Below, piece by piece: positions 24,184-32,558 of a DNA stretch of 48,510 nt; the first letter of the stretch is position 1, and each line of letters begins with the position of its first letter. The stretch covers positions 1 to 48,510 of the forward strand of contig PLZP01000046.1 in NCBI GenBank assembly GCA_003152215.1, given 5' to 3'. The notes beneath the pieces are model-generated. The model was given only the letters and a program-made list of their open reading frames with translations, searched no databases and was not told the DNA's origin. The position numbers were made by a program, and so were the translations under genes. The stretch comes from Acidimicrobiaceae bacterium. GTDB taxonomy: Bacteria > Actinomycetota > Acidimicrobiia > Acidimicrobiales > RAAP-2.

Positions 24184-25908
24184 TTACTTGACGATTCGAA
24201 TCGCGAAGTGGACGGTCGGGACCTGGTAGCCGAGCGCCAGTCCCGGGTAGTCACGGCTCGACGACAGCACCGGCACCATGCCGTAGGGCGTGTTGGCGAA
24301 GGATGGCGAAAGTGAGTACAGCATGGGGAACAGGTCGATGACGTGCACGCCAACACCGCCGGTGGCCTTCAGGTGAATGACCATGTACCCGTTGGAGTTG
24401 AAGCCGCAGCCGTAACCCATGTAGCTGTTGTCGTAGTCCACACCGAGCGTGTTGTCGAGTTGGGTCCAGCCCACGCCCTTCATGGAGATCGTGAACTCCT
24501 GACCTTCCTTAAAGGTGTAACTGCCCGTGCCGGACTGACCGGCGGCGAGAGCGCTCGCGGTGTCCGAGTCGTCGGCGGTCGCGACACCCATCGAGATGAC
24601 CTTGCCCGACTTGTTCATGAAGGGAACGATGCTCTCCTTCACGTAGAACGGGACCTGCGCTTCGACCGTGGTGCCGCTGAGCACCTGGACGACGTGCCAG
24701 CCACCGAGGTTGTCGGGGATGGTGATCTTCTGGTTAATGGTGCCGTTGGTCACGGTCGCGGTACCGAGGGGGATTGAGTTGAACGCCCAGCACGTGCTGG
24801 CGCAGTTCACGCGGTTCCCCACGACGGTCGACCACAGCAAGGTGTCCGTGCCGCTGCCGGTCAGGCCGGTCACGCTCAGCACCGAGCTCGACAGCACGGC
24901 GCCACTCTTGAGTGACAGGGAGGCCACGGCCGTGCTGGCGGGGCTCAAGTTGGCGGACGACATCGTGGTCACTTGACTCACCGTTGGGGTCACGTTGGCG
25001 GGCCACGTGATGTACGGAGCGGGCAGGTTGTTTCCCTTGGTGACGGTGAAGTGGACCGTGCCGCCGTTGGTGTAGGGGATCGGTGACTGGATGACGTTCA
25101 GGTACATGTAACTGATTGCGTTACCAATCTGGATGACGTGCGTACCGGGTGTGCCGGCCGCGCGAATCGTGATGCTCGCGGTGCCGCGGGTCCAGTTGCC
25201 CATCATCTCGCCGGCGTAGTGGTTGTCCCAGAGGACCGACGCGCCGCCGGTGTAGAGACTCGCGCCCATCGAGGTGTAGGTGATCGTGATCGGAGTCCCG
25301 ACCGGACCACTACGAGGACTCACCGAGAGGATTCGAAGAAGCTCGAAGCCGCCGTGGGCGAGGGCGACGCCGTTCTGCACGGCGTAGATGTCGTGCACGC
25401 CACCGAAGTCCGAAGGTGCCTTCGTGGAGAACGAAAGTCCACCCGTGGCGCTGGTCGTGACCGTGGCCATGTTCAAGGTCGTCTTCGCGTACGAGGTGCC
25501 CATGTAGTTGACCGTGTTGGGCTCAACGTCCGCGACCCAGGTCGCGTTGTTGCTCGACCAGGTGAGCGTGACGCTCGCGCTGTCGGGTAGGCCGGAGCCG
25601 GTGATGACGACGGGAGTGCCGCTCACGCCCTGGTCGGGCGTAACGGTCAGGTTCGACATCGTCGCGGGGATGGTGAAGGGTGATGCGCTCACACCGGTGT
25701 AGGGCAGTGCCGGTACGCCGGGAATATCGCTCGGCGCGGTCAGCACTATTGGTGCAGTGACGGTAGGTGGTGTCGTCGTCGTCGTCGTCGTGGTCGTGGT
25801 CGTGTCAGCGGAACTGACGGTCGTGATCAACGCGACGGGTAGTACCGCCACTAAGAGGACGCGAGCGAAAACAGAGCGCATCCCTCGGTTGGTTCGAATC
25901 AATTTCAT
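24184..25908 (-). CDS. secreted IPT-like surface protein with Thr-rich N-terminus
   Basis: A 574-residue exported protein. A signal peptide (about 1-34) is followed by a short poly-Thr tract encoded by GTC repeats, then a series of beta-sandwich modules. At least two modules carry the pattern FGGVHDIYAVQNGVAL and LGGWHVVQVLSGTTVEAQVP, with IPT-like starts such as ILSVSPRSGPVGTPITITYTS. The C-terminal region contains several Cys and aromatic residues (YDNSYMGYGCGFNSNGYMV). No catalytic motif is seen, suggesting an adhesive or structural surface protein. ATG 25908 was chosen because AAAGGA lies 6 nt before it. It follows two other secreted genes in the same direction but behind a strong hairpin. 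Confidence 0.72.
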   Translation of the reverse strand: MKLIRTNRGMRSVFARVLLVAVLPVALITTVSSADTTTTTTTTTTTPPTVTAPIVLTAPSDIPGVPALPYTGVSASPFTIPATMSNLTVTPDQGVSGTPVVITGSGLPDSASVTLTWSSNNATWVADVEPNTVNYMGTSYAKTTLNMATVTTSATGGLSFSTKAPSDFGGVHDIYAVQNGVALAHGGFELLRILSVSPRSGPVGTPITITYTSMGASLYTGGASVLWDNHYAGEMMGNWTRGTASITIRAAGTPGTHVIQIGNAISYMYLNVIQSPIPYTNGGTVHFTVTKGNNLPAPYITWPANVTPTVSQVTTMSSANLSPASTAVASLSLKSGAVLSSSVLSVTGLTGSGTDTLLWSTVVGNRVNCASTCWAFNSIPLGTATVTNGTINQKITIPDNLGGWHVVQVLSGTTVEAQVPFYVKESIVPFMNKSGKVISMGVATADDSDTASALAAGQSGTGSYTFKEGQEFTISMKGVGWTQLDNTLGVDYDNSYMGYGCGFNSNGYMVIHLKATGGVGVHVIDLFPMLYSLSPSFANTPYGMVPVLSSSRDYPGLALGYQVPTVHFAIRIVK

Positions 25909-25994
25909 TGCGTTCCTTTCGCACTGCATCGCTCACCCCGGGAGATCCGGGACTTAGGTCGGGGTCATTCGGCCCTGCTTTGTGTCGTGGTGCA

Positions 25995-26039
25995 CGCAAG
26001 CCCGAGCGACGGATCAGTTGATTCGCGCTCGGGCTTGCG
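25995..26039 (-). terminator. very strong hairpin between two secreted-protein genes
   Basis: CGCAAGCCCGAGCG (25995-26008) and CGCTCGGGCTTGCG (26026-26039) are a perfect 14-bp inverted repeat with a 17-nt loop. It lies 55 nt after the stop at 26094 and about 90 nt before the next ATG at 25908. It probably terminates or attenuates the upstream secreted gene; no T-run follows. Confidence 0.65.
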
Positions 26040-26093
26040 GTACTTCGTGTTACGTACTGCGCTACTTCGTGTGCGGTGAAACAGTGAGTCAGA

Positions 26094-27056
26094 TCACGCT
26101 GCGGGAACTGCGTTCAGCGTGGGCTGGGACAGTGGGTTGAAGTTCGAGGTGAACGACCCAACGCCACCGGCGACAGCGGGGGTGACAACGACGGTCTTCG
26201 TGTAGCTCACGCGGTGCATGACAACCTTGTGGTTCTTGATCACGTGCTTGCCGTTGCGCAACAGCGGCACCAACTTGGTCGCGGTGACCTTCTTGGTGAC
26301 TGCGGGGACCGCAATGGTGTTGAACGTCACCTTGTAGCTAATGATGCCGAGCGTGTCGTAGAGACCAGTCGTGGTACCCGTCTTAAGGGGGGCCGTCCAA
26401 AAGGCGGCGCCACCGTGGTTGCCGTACGCGAGGGCGAGTGGTGTTGCCACGCCCGGGATCGTCACGGTCGCAGTGGACACGTTGAGTGGGGTGAGGACCG
26501 CACCGCCGAGGGCGGAGTCGTTTCCGTACACACGGAAGACGATGGTCTGGCCCACGATGAACTCGCTGGTGATCTCACAACCGGCACCGAACTCAGGCGC
26601 GAGGACGCCGGTCGAGCCACTGGCCACGATCGTGTCAACGTAGAGGGAGATCGGGTTCGGTGTGGTGCCTTGCACCGGGGAACCGACGATGACGTTGAAC
26701 GTGGCGGCTGTTGCCGGTCCGAAGTCGGTCGTGTCGGTTGGGGTGAAGGTTGCACCGAGTGCTATGGGTCCAGCCGCACTGGGGGTCCAGGTGCAGAGCG
26801 CGATGAACGGCGTGACGGTGGCCGTGGGGGCCGCTGTGCATCCCGTGATCGCAACGCCGCCCGCCGTGAAGCTGACCGCACCAGCGACACTGGCGGTAGC
26901 CGTGATGGTTCCTGGACTGATGCCAAAGACCGCACTGCCACCACTGAGGACAACCGTCGGTGTCGTGGTGGCCGCCGAAGCAGTCGTGACACCAAAGGCT
27001 GCAATGCTGCCGAGGACCATGGCCCCGACCGCTATGCCTGACATAATTCGTTTCAT
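26094..27056 (-). CDS. secreted protein of unknown function with Ig-like region
   Basis: A 320-residue exported protein starting MKRIMSGIAVGAMVLGSIAA, with a signal peptide ending TASAA. The first half is Ala/Thr/Gly-rich beta sequence resembling a bacterial Ig-like repeat (ITATASVAGAVSFTAGGVAI, then TPTDTTDFGPATAATFNV). The second half contains two Cys and a more globular beta pattern, FRVYGNDSALGG. Near the C-terminus there is a basic Lys/His-rich segment (KHVIKNHKVVMHRVSY). ATG 27056 has a strong AGGAGG; the longer frame to 27281 lies inside the neighbouring gene. It follows the 225-residue secreted gene by 28 bp, so the two are probably co-transcribed. Confidence 0.72.
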   Translation of the reverse strand: MKRIMSGIAVGAMVLGSIAAFGVTTASAATTTPTVVLSGGSAVFGISPGTITATASVAGAVSFTAGGVAITGCTAAPTATVTPFIALCTWTPSAAGPIALGATFTPTDTTDFGPATAATFNVIVGSPVQGTTPNPISLYVDTIVASGSTGVLAPEFGAGCEITSEFIVGQTIVFRVYGNDSALGGAVLTPLNVSTATVTIPGVATPLALAYGNHGGAAFWTAPLKTGTTTGLYDTLGIISYKVTFNTIAVPAVTKKVTATKLVPLLRNGKHVIKNHKVVMHRVSYTKTVVVTPAVAGGVGSFTSNFNPLSQPTLNAVPAA

Positions 27057-27084
27057 TTTGTACTGCCTCCTGTTTTCTCTGGAA

Positions 27085-27762
27085 CTACTTGACTTTGAGA
27101 CTGCCGGTGAGCGTCGCGGTGAAGGCGTCGCTTTCGCTTGAACCCGCGGTGGTCGACTTGATCTCGAAGGATCCGCTGACCTTGAGGGTCCCCGTGGCGC
27201 CGGCGAACTTGCCCGTTCCACTGACGACTGTCGCCGATCCGGTGACGGTGACCGCGGTGGGTGCTGCTGAATCAGCGGCACAGCCCTTGCTCGACGTGGC
27301 GAGCTTCAGGTGCAACGTGCTGCCGCCACCCGTGAGGACGCCGACACCGCTGATCGGGTCACAGCTCCCGGTGGGGTTGGACGATCCGGTGCCCGAGACG
27401 GCGCTGAGGCCGAGGTCGGTGCCAGTGCCGGTGCCCGTGAGCGCGGTGACGGTGACGGCGCTCGAACTCCACAGCATGGCGATGGTGCCGCGGTAGGTGC
27501 CCGAGAAGGCCTCGCTCTTGGTCGTGGCGGGCTTCTTGGTGGTCCAGCCGGCGGGACAGTGCGCGTTGACCGCGGTGACGCGTCGAACGGCCTTGCCTTT
27601 GTAGCAAACGATTGTCTTCTTCTTGGCCGCACTGGCATGCAGGGTGATGCTGTGGCTCGGGGAACTGTTGGTCGCCGCGCTGGCGCCCACTGCTCCGGAC
27701 ATCCCGAGGAGGGTGACGAGCGCCACGGCCCCCGTGATTCCTGTGATCCTGAGTGACTTCAT
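27085..27762 (-). CDS. secreted Ser/Thr/Gly-rich protein of unknown function
   Basis: A 225-residue exported protein. A signal peptide (about 1-30, ending GASAATN) is followed by a basic segment with KKKTIVCYKGKAVRRV and HCPAGW, resembling short Cys-containing motifs of actinobacterial wall-associated proteins. The rest is a beta-rich, Gly/Ser/Thr domain with strands such as TATVVSGTGKFAGATGTLKV, the last part recalling allene-oxide-cyclase-like or lipocalin-like barrel repeats. No catalytic residues can be assigned. It is the first gene of a secreted pair and is divergent from the YczE-like gene, with palindromic elements between them. Confidence 0.68.
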   Translation of the reverse strand: MKSLRITGITGAVALVTLLGMSGAVGASAATNSSPSHSITLHASAAKKKTIVCYKGKAVRRVTAVNAHCPAGWTTKKPATTKSEAFSGTYRGTIAMLWSSSAVTVTALTGTGTGTDLGLSAVSGTGSSNPTGSCDPISGVGVLTGGGSTLHLKLATSSKGCAADSAAPTAVTVTGSATVVSGTGKFAGATGTLKVSGSFEIKSTTAGSSESDAFTATLTGSLKVK

Positions 27763-27816
27763 GTCTTCAGCTTTCTGTTCGATCCCTTAGGGTTTCCTTA
27801 ACCAGTATCACGGGGT

Positions 27817-27880
27817 TACGAAGTGGGTTCGTAGGGCCAAAAGTCATCAAAAGCCTTTGATCTATTAGGACTTTGGTCCC
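27817..27880. promoter_or_regulatory. palindromic regulatory elements, two DosR-box-like, in a divergent intergenic region
   Basis: The 153-bp gap holds three symmetric elements. TACGAA-N5-TTCGTA (27817-27833) is a perfect 6-bp inverted repeat. ATGACTTTTGGCCC (27847 to 27834, minus strand) and AGGACTTTGGTCCC (27867-27880, plus strand) match the mycobacterial DosR consensus core GGGACTWWAGTCCC at 10 and 12 of 14 positions. Their centres are 33 bp apart, about three helical turns. The second box ends about 20 bp before a -10-like TAGCGT (27901-27906), where an activator would overlap the -35 region of the YczE-like gene. Which regulator binds is inferred. Confidence 0.45.
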
Positions 27881-27915
27881 TACTGGGTGGTCGGCGCGAC
27901 TAGCGTTGCGTAACC

Positions 27916-28566
27916 ATGAAACTCAGTCACGCCATCCCCACCACGCCCTGGCGAGCAGCGTCAACGTGGGGGATTCGGCCTCGAATGGTGGCACCGCTCG
28001 TGGGTGGACTGACGGCCTTTGGTGTTGGTGAGGGACTGCTCGTCCAGAGCCAGTGGGGCGCGTCACCCTGGACGGTCTTCGCCCAGGGAATAGCAAAACA
28101 GGCGTCGATTTCGATTGGCTGGGCGACCGCCGTCATAAGTTGTGCCGTGCTGATGCTCTGGGTCCCGCTTCGCGAGCGACCGGGGTTTGGCACGGTCGCC
28201 AACGTCATCATCATTGCGTACGTCCTTGATCTCACGACGACGACCGTGGCGGTGGCGCACAACCCGGCCTTGAAAATCCTCTACGTCGTGGGTGCGGTGG
28301 CCCTGATTGGCGTGGGGAGCGCGTTCTATCTCACGTGTGGCCTCGGACCGGGCCCCCGTGACGGTCTCATGACGAGCCTGCACCGGCATCTGCACGTGAG
28401 CGTCGTCTACGTTCGACTCTCCATTGAAGTGACGATTCTCATCGTCGGCTGGTTGCTCGGCGGCACGGTCGGCGTCGCGACGGCGTTCTTCGCCGCGACG
28501 ATCGGCTTCAGCATCGGGGCGAGTCTGCGCGTGCTCGATCGTCTCGTAAACAAATCGCACTCATGA
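27916..28566 (+). CDS. YczE/YitT-like integral membrane protein
   Basis: A 216-residue membrane protein with about five hydrophobic segments. It matches the YczE family: GEGLLVQSQWGASPWTVFAQGIA near the first helices, RPGFGTVANVIIIAYVLDL in the middle, and GLGPGPRDGLMTSLHR with YVRLSIEVTILIVGWLLGGT towards the end. The family role is not established; membrane transport is suspected. Its ATG lacks a Shine-Dalgarno sequence and follows a -10-like TAGCGT by 9 nt. The stop overlaps the ATG of the LysE-like gene (ATGA, 28563-28566), so the two proteins are made together. Confidence 0.85.
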   Translation: MKLSHAIPTTPWRAASTWGIRPRMVAPLVGGLTAFGVGEGLLVQSQWGASPWTVFAQGIAKQASISIGWATAVISCAVLMLWVPLRERPGFGTVANVIIIAYVLDLTTTTVAVAHNPALKILYVVGAVALIGVGSAFYLTCGLGPGPRDGLMTSLHRHLHVSVVYVRLSIEVTILIVGWLLGGTVGVATAFFAATIGFSIGASLRVLDRLVNKSHS

Positions 28567-29204
28567 TCAACGGTGGTCGGCTCGCCGAATTCTTCATCGC
28601 CTCCATCACCATCATCTTGGTGCCGGGTCCGAGTGTCCTCTTTACGCTGGCGAGGGGCGTGGCGTGGGGTCGGGCGGTCGCGGTGTTGACCGTGCTCGGC
28701 AATTCCCTTGGCACATTGATTCTGTCGGTCATCGTCGCGATAGGGCTCGGGCCGCTCCTCTCGGATTCAAAGGCCTTCTCCATATCGCTGCAACTGGCCG
28801 GTGGGCTGTACCTCCTCTGGCTCGGTGTCGGGGCGATGCGTCACCGACACGCGCACGCCGCGGCCATGAGGAAACGCGAGGAGTTTCGTCCGTCGAACGT
28901 GACGGTCGTTCGTCAGGGCTTCACGGTCGGCATACTCAATCCCAAGTCGCTCGTGTTCTTCGCGGCGGTCTTCCCGCACTTCGTCGATCGCTCGAAGGGA
29001 CATGTCACGTACCAACTTCTCTTGTTCGGCGCGATCTTTAGTGTGATGGCGTTCCTCAGTGATGCAACGTGGGGGATGATCGCCGGTACGGCGCGCGAGT
29101 GGCTCTCTGACTCGCCCCATCGCTTGGTCGTGCTGCGCACGGTCGGCGCCGGCGTGATGATGACGCTCGGCGTCATCATTGTCGCGAGCGCCATCACTTC
29201 GTAG
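28563..29204 (+). CDS. LysE/RhtB-family amino acid exporter
   Basis: A 213-residue exporter with about six hydrophobic segments. The family start is clear: FFIASITIILVPGPSVLFTL, followed by GRAVAVLTVLGNSLGTLI. The central motif QGFTVGILNPKSLVFFAAVFP is the typical RhtB signature, with the conserved NPK. It likely exports an amino acid or related small molecule; the substrate is not predictable. It is translationally coupled to the YczE-like gene and therefore under the same promoter with DosR-like boxes. Confidence 0.88.
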   Translation: MINGGRLAEFFIASITIILVPGPSVLFTLARGVAWGRAVAVLTVLGNSLGTLILSVIVAIGLGPLLSDSKAFSISLQLAGGLYLLWLGVGAMRHRHAHAAAMRKREEFRPSNVTVVRQGFTVGILNPKSLVFFAAVFPHFVDRSKGHVTYQLLLFGAIFSVMAFLSDATWGMIAGTAREWLSDSPHRLVVLRTVGAGVMMTLGVIIVASAITS

Positions 29205-29233
29205 GTACCCGTCGTCGCGTTACACCTCATTCG

Positions 29234-29239
29234 TACATT
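29234..29239 (+). promoter_or_regulatory. -10-like element 6 nt before the TY-Chap-like start
   Basis: TACATT (29234-29239) ends 6 nt before ATG 29246. The TTG at 29243 is immediately adjacent and less likely as start. No Shine-Dalgarno sequence is present, consistent with a leaderless mRNA. Confidence 0.45.
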
Positions 29240-29245
29240 GGATTG

Positions 29246-29767
29246 ATGACCAATGTGCACGTGACCGGACACCGCAATGAAGTGACCGCGACCGTCGACT
29301 CGTTCCTCGCGAACCTGCCCGAGATGCTCGGCGCCATGAAGGTCGACTCACGGTGCCTCGTCGCGGTGATCGAATTCGAAGACGGTCGCTATGTCCAGTT
29401 CTGGGTGACGAGCGACGGTGTGGTGATCGGTGAAGTCGTCTCCAACTTGAATATCAACGATGCCGTGGCGCTGACGAGTGACCAAGAGGAAATGCTCCGG
29501 GCCAGGGGTTGGGAGGAGCCCTCACCGGGTCCCAAACCCAACTGGCGTTACGAGGCCCACGACGTCGCCAAACTCATCGATCTCGTCGCGATGACTCGTG
29601 ATGCCGTGCTGCACGTGCTCCTCGAAACGAGGGATCGCACCATATCGATGCGCTCGTGGTCGATGGACCCGCCGCACGAGCGCCCCACAGATGATCTTCT
29701 CTACGAGGGCCGCGTGTACTACCAAGAGGCGCTCCTCGAGATAGAGGGACGCCTCAACGAGGTTTGA
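29246..29767 (+). CDS. TY-Chap-like domain protein
   Basis: A 173-residue soluble protein. The pattern GRYVQFWVTSDGVVIGEVVS, then LTSDQEEMLRARGWEEP, then PNWRYEAH and a helix ending LIDLVAMTRDAVLHVL resembles actinobacterial TY-Chap-type domains, chaperone-like folds related to YbjN and type III chaperones that often occur near ESX or polymorphic toxin loci. No toxin or ESX gene is visible next to it, so it may serve as a stand-alone chaperone or adaptor. Assignment is from pattern memory and moderate. It lies between the LysE-like gene and the ABC exporter as its own unit. Confidence 0.55.
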   Translation: MTNVHVTGHRNEVTATVDSFLANLPEMLGAMKVDSRCLVAVIEFEDGRYVQFWVTSDGVVIGEVVSNLNINDAVALTSDQEEMLRARGWEEPSPGPKPNWRYEAHDVAKLIDLVAMTRDAVLHVLLETRDRTISMRSWSMDPPHERPTDDLLYEGRVYYQEALLEIEGRLNEV

Positions 29768-29824
29768 TCGAACGGACCGCCGCCGCGTTGCGCTTCCTAC
29801 ACTTCCTTTGGCGAGGGAGACGCA

Positions 29825-31732
29825 ATGAGCATGCATGGTGGAGGTGGCGGCGGTGGCATGGGCATGCGTTCGATGCGCCGAGACCGCACCATCCTTGAAC
29901 ATCAGATCAAGAAGGGGACCCTTCCTCGGATCCTGACCTTCGCGAAGAAGTACCGTCCGATGCTCATCGTCTTCCTCTCGGCCGTCATCCTGGATGCAAT
30001 CGTGAGCTCGGTCTCGCCACTGTTGCTGCGCGCGATCATTGACCTCGTGGTCAAGCACCACGTGAGGAGCTCGCTGGTCATGAGTCACCGCGAAAACCTG
30101 ATCATTGGTTTGGCGTTGCTCACGGCCGGCCTCGCGGTCTTCGACGCGATCCTGTCGTTGTTCGAGCGCAGAATCTCCGCGGTCATCGGCGAGGGACTGA
30201 TCTACGACCTGCGAGCGAAGGTCTTTGGACACATACAGGAGATGCCGATCGCCTTCTTCTCGCGCACACAAACCGGTGCGCTGATCAGCCGGCTGAACAA
30301 CGACGTGGTCGGCGCCCAACAGGCCTTCACCGATCTGTTCTCCAACGTCGTGGGCAACTTGATTCTCGTGACCATTGTGATCGCCACGATGTTCATCCTC
30401 AGCTGGCAAATCACGCTCGTGTCGCTCATCTTGCTGCCCGTGTTCCTCATCCCCGCGCGCCGAGTCGGTCGAAAGCTCGGCACGCTCTTTCAGCGCGGCA
30501 TGGAACTCAACGCCGAGATGAACATGGTCATGACCGAGCGCTTCAACGTCTCGGGCGCCATGCTGGTGAAACTCTTCGGTCGCCCTCAGGACGAGTTGGA
30601 TTACTTCGAGGGTCGCGCCGGCCAAGTCCGCGACATTGGCATCCACCAGGCGACCTATCAGCGCTTCTTCTTCATCGCTCTCACCTTGACCGCGTCACTC
30701 GCGACGGCCTTCGCCTACGGATTCGGCGGGGTCGAGGCCCTGCACGGAACGCTCGCGGTCGGTACGGTCGTCGCGCTCACCGCCTACGTCGCACGGCTCT
30801 ACGGACCGCTCACCCAGCTGTCGAATCTCAACATCGACTACATGTCCGCGATGGTCAGTTTCGAGCGGCTCTTCGAGGTCCTCGACTTAGAGCCAATGAT
30901 CAAGGAGAGCCCGAACGCGGTCGTCATTCCCGACGGACCGGCCGAGTTGATCTTCGATCACGTGAACTTCTCGTACCCCGGGGCCGAAGAGGTGTCACTG
31001 GCGTCACTCGAGGCGGTGGCCCGACTCGATGACACGCCGCGCACTGACGTGCTGCACGACGTCTCGTTCCGCGTCGCGCCGGGCACCATGACCGCCCTCG
31101 TCGGTCACAGTGGCGCCGGGAAGACGACGATCTCGATGTTGGTCTCGCGCCTCTACGACGCCGACCGCGGATCGATCACGATCAACGGCGTCGACGTTCG
31201 TGAGGCGACGACGGCGTCACTCAACGCAATGGTGGGGGTCGTGACGCAGGACCCCCACCTCTTCCACGACTCGTTGCGCGCGAACCTGGTGTTCGCCAAG
31301 CCCGACGCGACCGACGATCAGATTGACGCCGCGCTGCGCGCCGCCCAGATCTACGACCTCGTCCAGTCGTTGCCGCTGGGGCTCGCCACGGTGGTGGGCG
31401 AGCGGGGCTATCGACTCTCGGGCGGCGAGAAACAGCGAGTGGCGCTGGCGCGATTGCTGTTGAAGGCTCCGCACCTGGTGGTCCTCGATGAGGCAACGGC
31501 GCACCTCGACGCCGAGAGCGAGGCCGCGGTGCAGCGCGCCCTCGACGAAACCATGTCAACGCGCACGTCGCTGGTCATCGCGCACCGACTTTCGACGATT
31601 CGAAACGCCGACCAGATCCTCGTGGTGGAGAACGGCACGATTGCGCAACGTGGCAGCCACGCCGAACTGTTCAATGATGGTGGGCTCTACCGCGATCTCT
31701 ACGAGACGCAGTTCGCGGGCCAGGAGGAGTAG
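29825..31732 (+). CDS. ABC exporter, fused transmembrane and ATPase domains
   Basis: A 635-residue half-transporter that should work as a dimer. An N-terminal Gly/Met-rich tail ([20 protein letters not shown]) is typical of actinobacterial members. Six transmembrane helices span about 45-330, with the intracellular loop [20 protein letters not shown]. The ATPase has Walker A GHSGAGKT (about 427-434), signature LSGGEKQR (about 530), Walker B LVVLDEAT (about 552-559) and the switch AHRLSTI. An insertion of about 20 residues sits before the ATPase core ([19 protein letters not shown]). The start follows GAGGGAG. The substrate is probably a lipid or hydrophobic molecule. It ends 4 bp from convergent fabI. 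Confidence 0.92.
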   Translation: MSMHGGGGGGGMGMRSMRRDRTILEHQIKKGTLPRILTFAKKYRPMLIVFLSAVILDAIVSSVSPLLLRAIIDLVVKHHVRSSLVMSHRENLIIGLALLTAGLAVFDAILSLFERRISAVIGEGLIYDLRAKVFGHIQEMPIAFFSRTQTGALISRLNNDVVGAQQAFTDLFSNVVGNLILVTIVIATMFILSWQITLVSLILLPVFLIPARRVGRKLGTLFQRGMELNAEMNMVMTERFNVSGAMLVKLFGRPQDELDYFEGRAGQVRDIGIHQATYQRFFFIALTLTASLATAFAYGFGGVEALHGTLAVGTVVALTAYVARLYGPLTQLSNLNIDYMSAMVSFERLFEVLDLEPMIKESPNAVVIPDGPAELIFDHVNFSYPGAEEVSLASLEAVARLDDTPRTDVLHDVSFRVAPGTMTALVGHSGAGKTTISMLVSRLYDADRGSITINGVDVREATTASLNAMVGVVTQDPHLFHDSLRANLVFAKPDATDDQIDAALRAAQIYDLVQSLPLGLATVVGERGYRLSGGEKQRVALARLLLKAPHLVVLDEATAHLDAESEAAVQRALDETMSTRTSLVIAHRLSTIRNADQILVVENGTIAQRGSHAELFNDGGLYRDLYETQFAGQEE

Positions 31733-31736
31733 CCGC

Positions 31737-32516
31737 TCAGCCCATCGAGTGAAAGCCACCGTCGACGTACACGATCGAGGCGGTCGTGCCGCGAAGCAGC
31801 GGCGACAGCAGTGCGACCGCCGTGTCGGCCACGGCGCTGGAGTCATAGACGTCCCACCCGAGGGGTGCCTTCTCGCTCCAGGTGTCCTCGAACTGGGAGA
31901 AGCCCGGAATCGACTTGGCGGCAACCGTGCGCACCGGTCCGGCCGCGAGCATGTTGACGCGAATCTTGTCGGGACCGACTTCCCGGGCGAGGTAGCGACC
32001 GAGGGATTCGAGGCCGGCCTTCATCACGCCCATCCAGTCGTACTGGGGGTAGGCCCGCGAGCCGTCGAAGTCGAGGGCGATGACCGAGGCGCCACCCAGG
32101 GCCTCGCTCTTGGCGAGCAGGGGGCGAAAGGCGCCGACGAGCGCCGCCAAGGAGTACGTCGAGATGTTCATCGCGATGGCGACATCTTCGAAGGGGGCGG
32201 TGAACATGCCGCTGCCGAGACAGGACTGCGGCGCGAAGCCAATGGCGTGGACCAGCCCGTCGAGTCGACCGAAACGCGACGTCAACTCCTCGGCCGCCGC
32301 GTCAATCTGCGTGGGGTCAGTGACATCGAGTTCGATGACGTCGCCGATGTCGCCCAGTTTGCGCGCGGTGCGCTTGGTGAGCGACGTCCCGCGCCCGGCG
32401 CCCGAAAGGGCAATCGTCGCACCCTCCTCCAGAGCCCGCTTAGCAATGCCGAACGCCAGCGAGTCATCGGTCAAAACACCCGTGACGAGGATACGGTGAT
32501 TATTCAGCAGTCCCAT
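31737..32516 (-). CDS. fabI: enoyl-[acyl-carrier-protein] reductase, InhA type
   Basis: A 259-residue NADH-dependent reductase for the last step of fatty acid elongation. The atypical short-chain dehydrogenase start is ILVTGVLTDDSLAFGIAK. The active site region DFDGSRAYPQYDWMGVMK gives Tyr159 and Lys166, matching InhA Tyr158 and Lys165, and the preceding Phe-Asp also matches. The C-terminal ASIVYVDGGFHSMG is typical. The close similarity to InhA around the active site suggests it may accept longer chains. It is a single gene facing npdG; a -10-like TACAGT lies 6 nt before the ATG. Confidence 0.93.
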   Translation of the reverse strand: MGLLNNHRILVTGVLTDDSLAFGIAKRALEEGATIALSGAGRGTSLTKRTARKLGDIGDVIELDVTDPTQIDAAAEELTSRFGRLDGLVHAIGFAPQSCLGSGMFTAPFEDVAIAMNISTYSLAALVGAFRPLLAKSEALGGASVIALDFDGSRAYPQYDWMGVMKAGLESLGRYLAREVGPDKIRVNMLAAGPVRTVAAKSIPGFSQFEDTWSEKAPLGWDVYDSSAVADTAVALLSPLLRGTTASIVYVDGGFHSMG

Positions 32517-32529
32517 ATGGGTACTGTAC
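32512..32529. promoter_or_regulatory. leaderless fabI promoter overlapped by two palindromes
   Basis: On the minus strand TACAGT (32528 to 32523) ends 6 nt before the fabI ATG at 32516. The start codon lies inside the 10-bp palindrome CCCATATGGG (32512-32521), and the -10 lies in GTACTGTAC (32521-32529), a 4-bp inverted repeat around one base. The short 42-bp gap to the divergent npdG gene means the two promoters are close. Confidence 0.45.
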
Positions 32530-32558
32530 TTCCCTACTTCTATTTTTCGAGGACGACG

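Noticed and set aside
29522-30646. 374-codon minus-strand frame opposite the ABC exporter
   Set aside because: Composition is His/Asp/Arg-rich without domain features and it covers the well-supported exporter; a high-GC antisense shadow.
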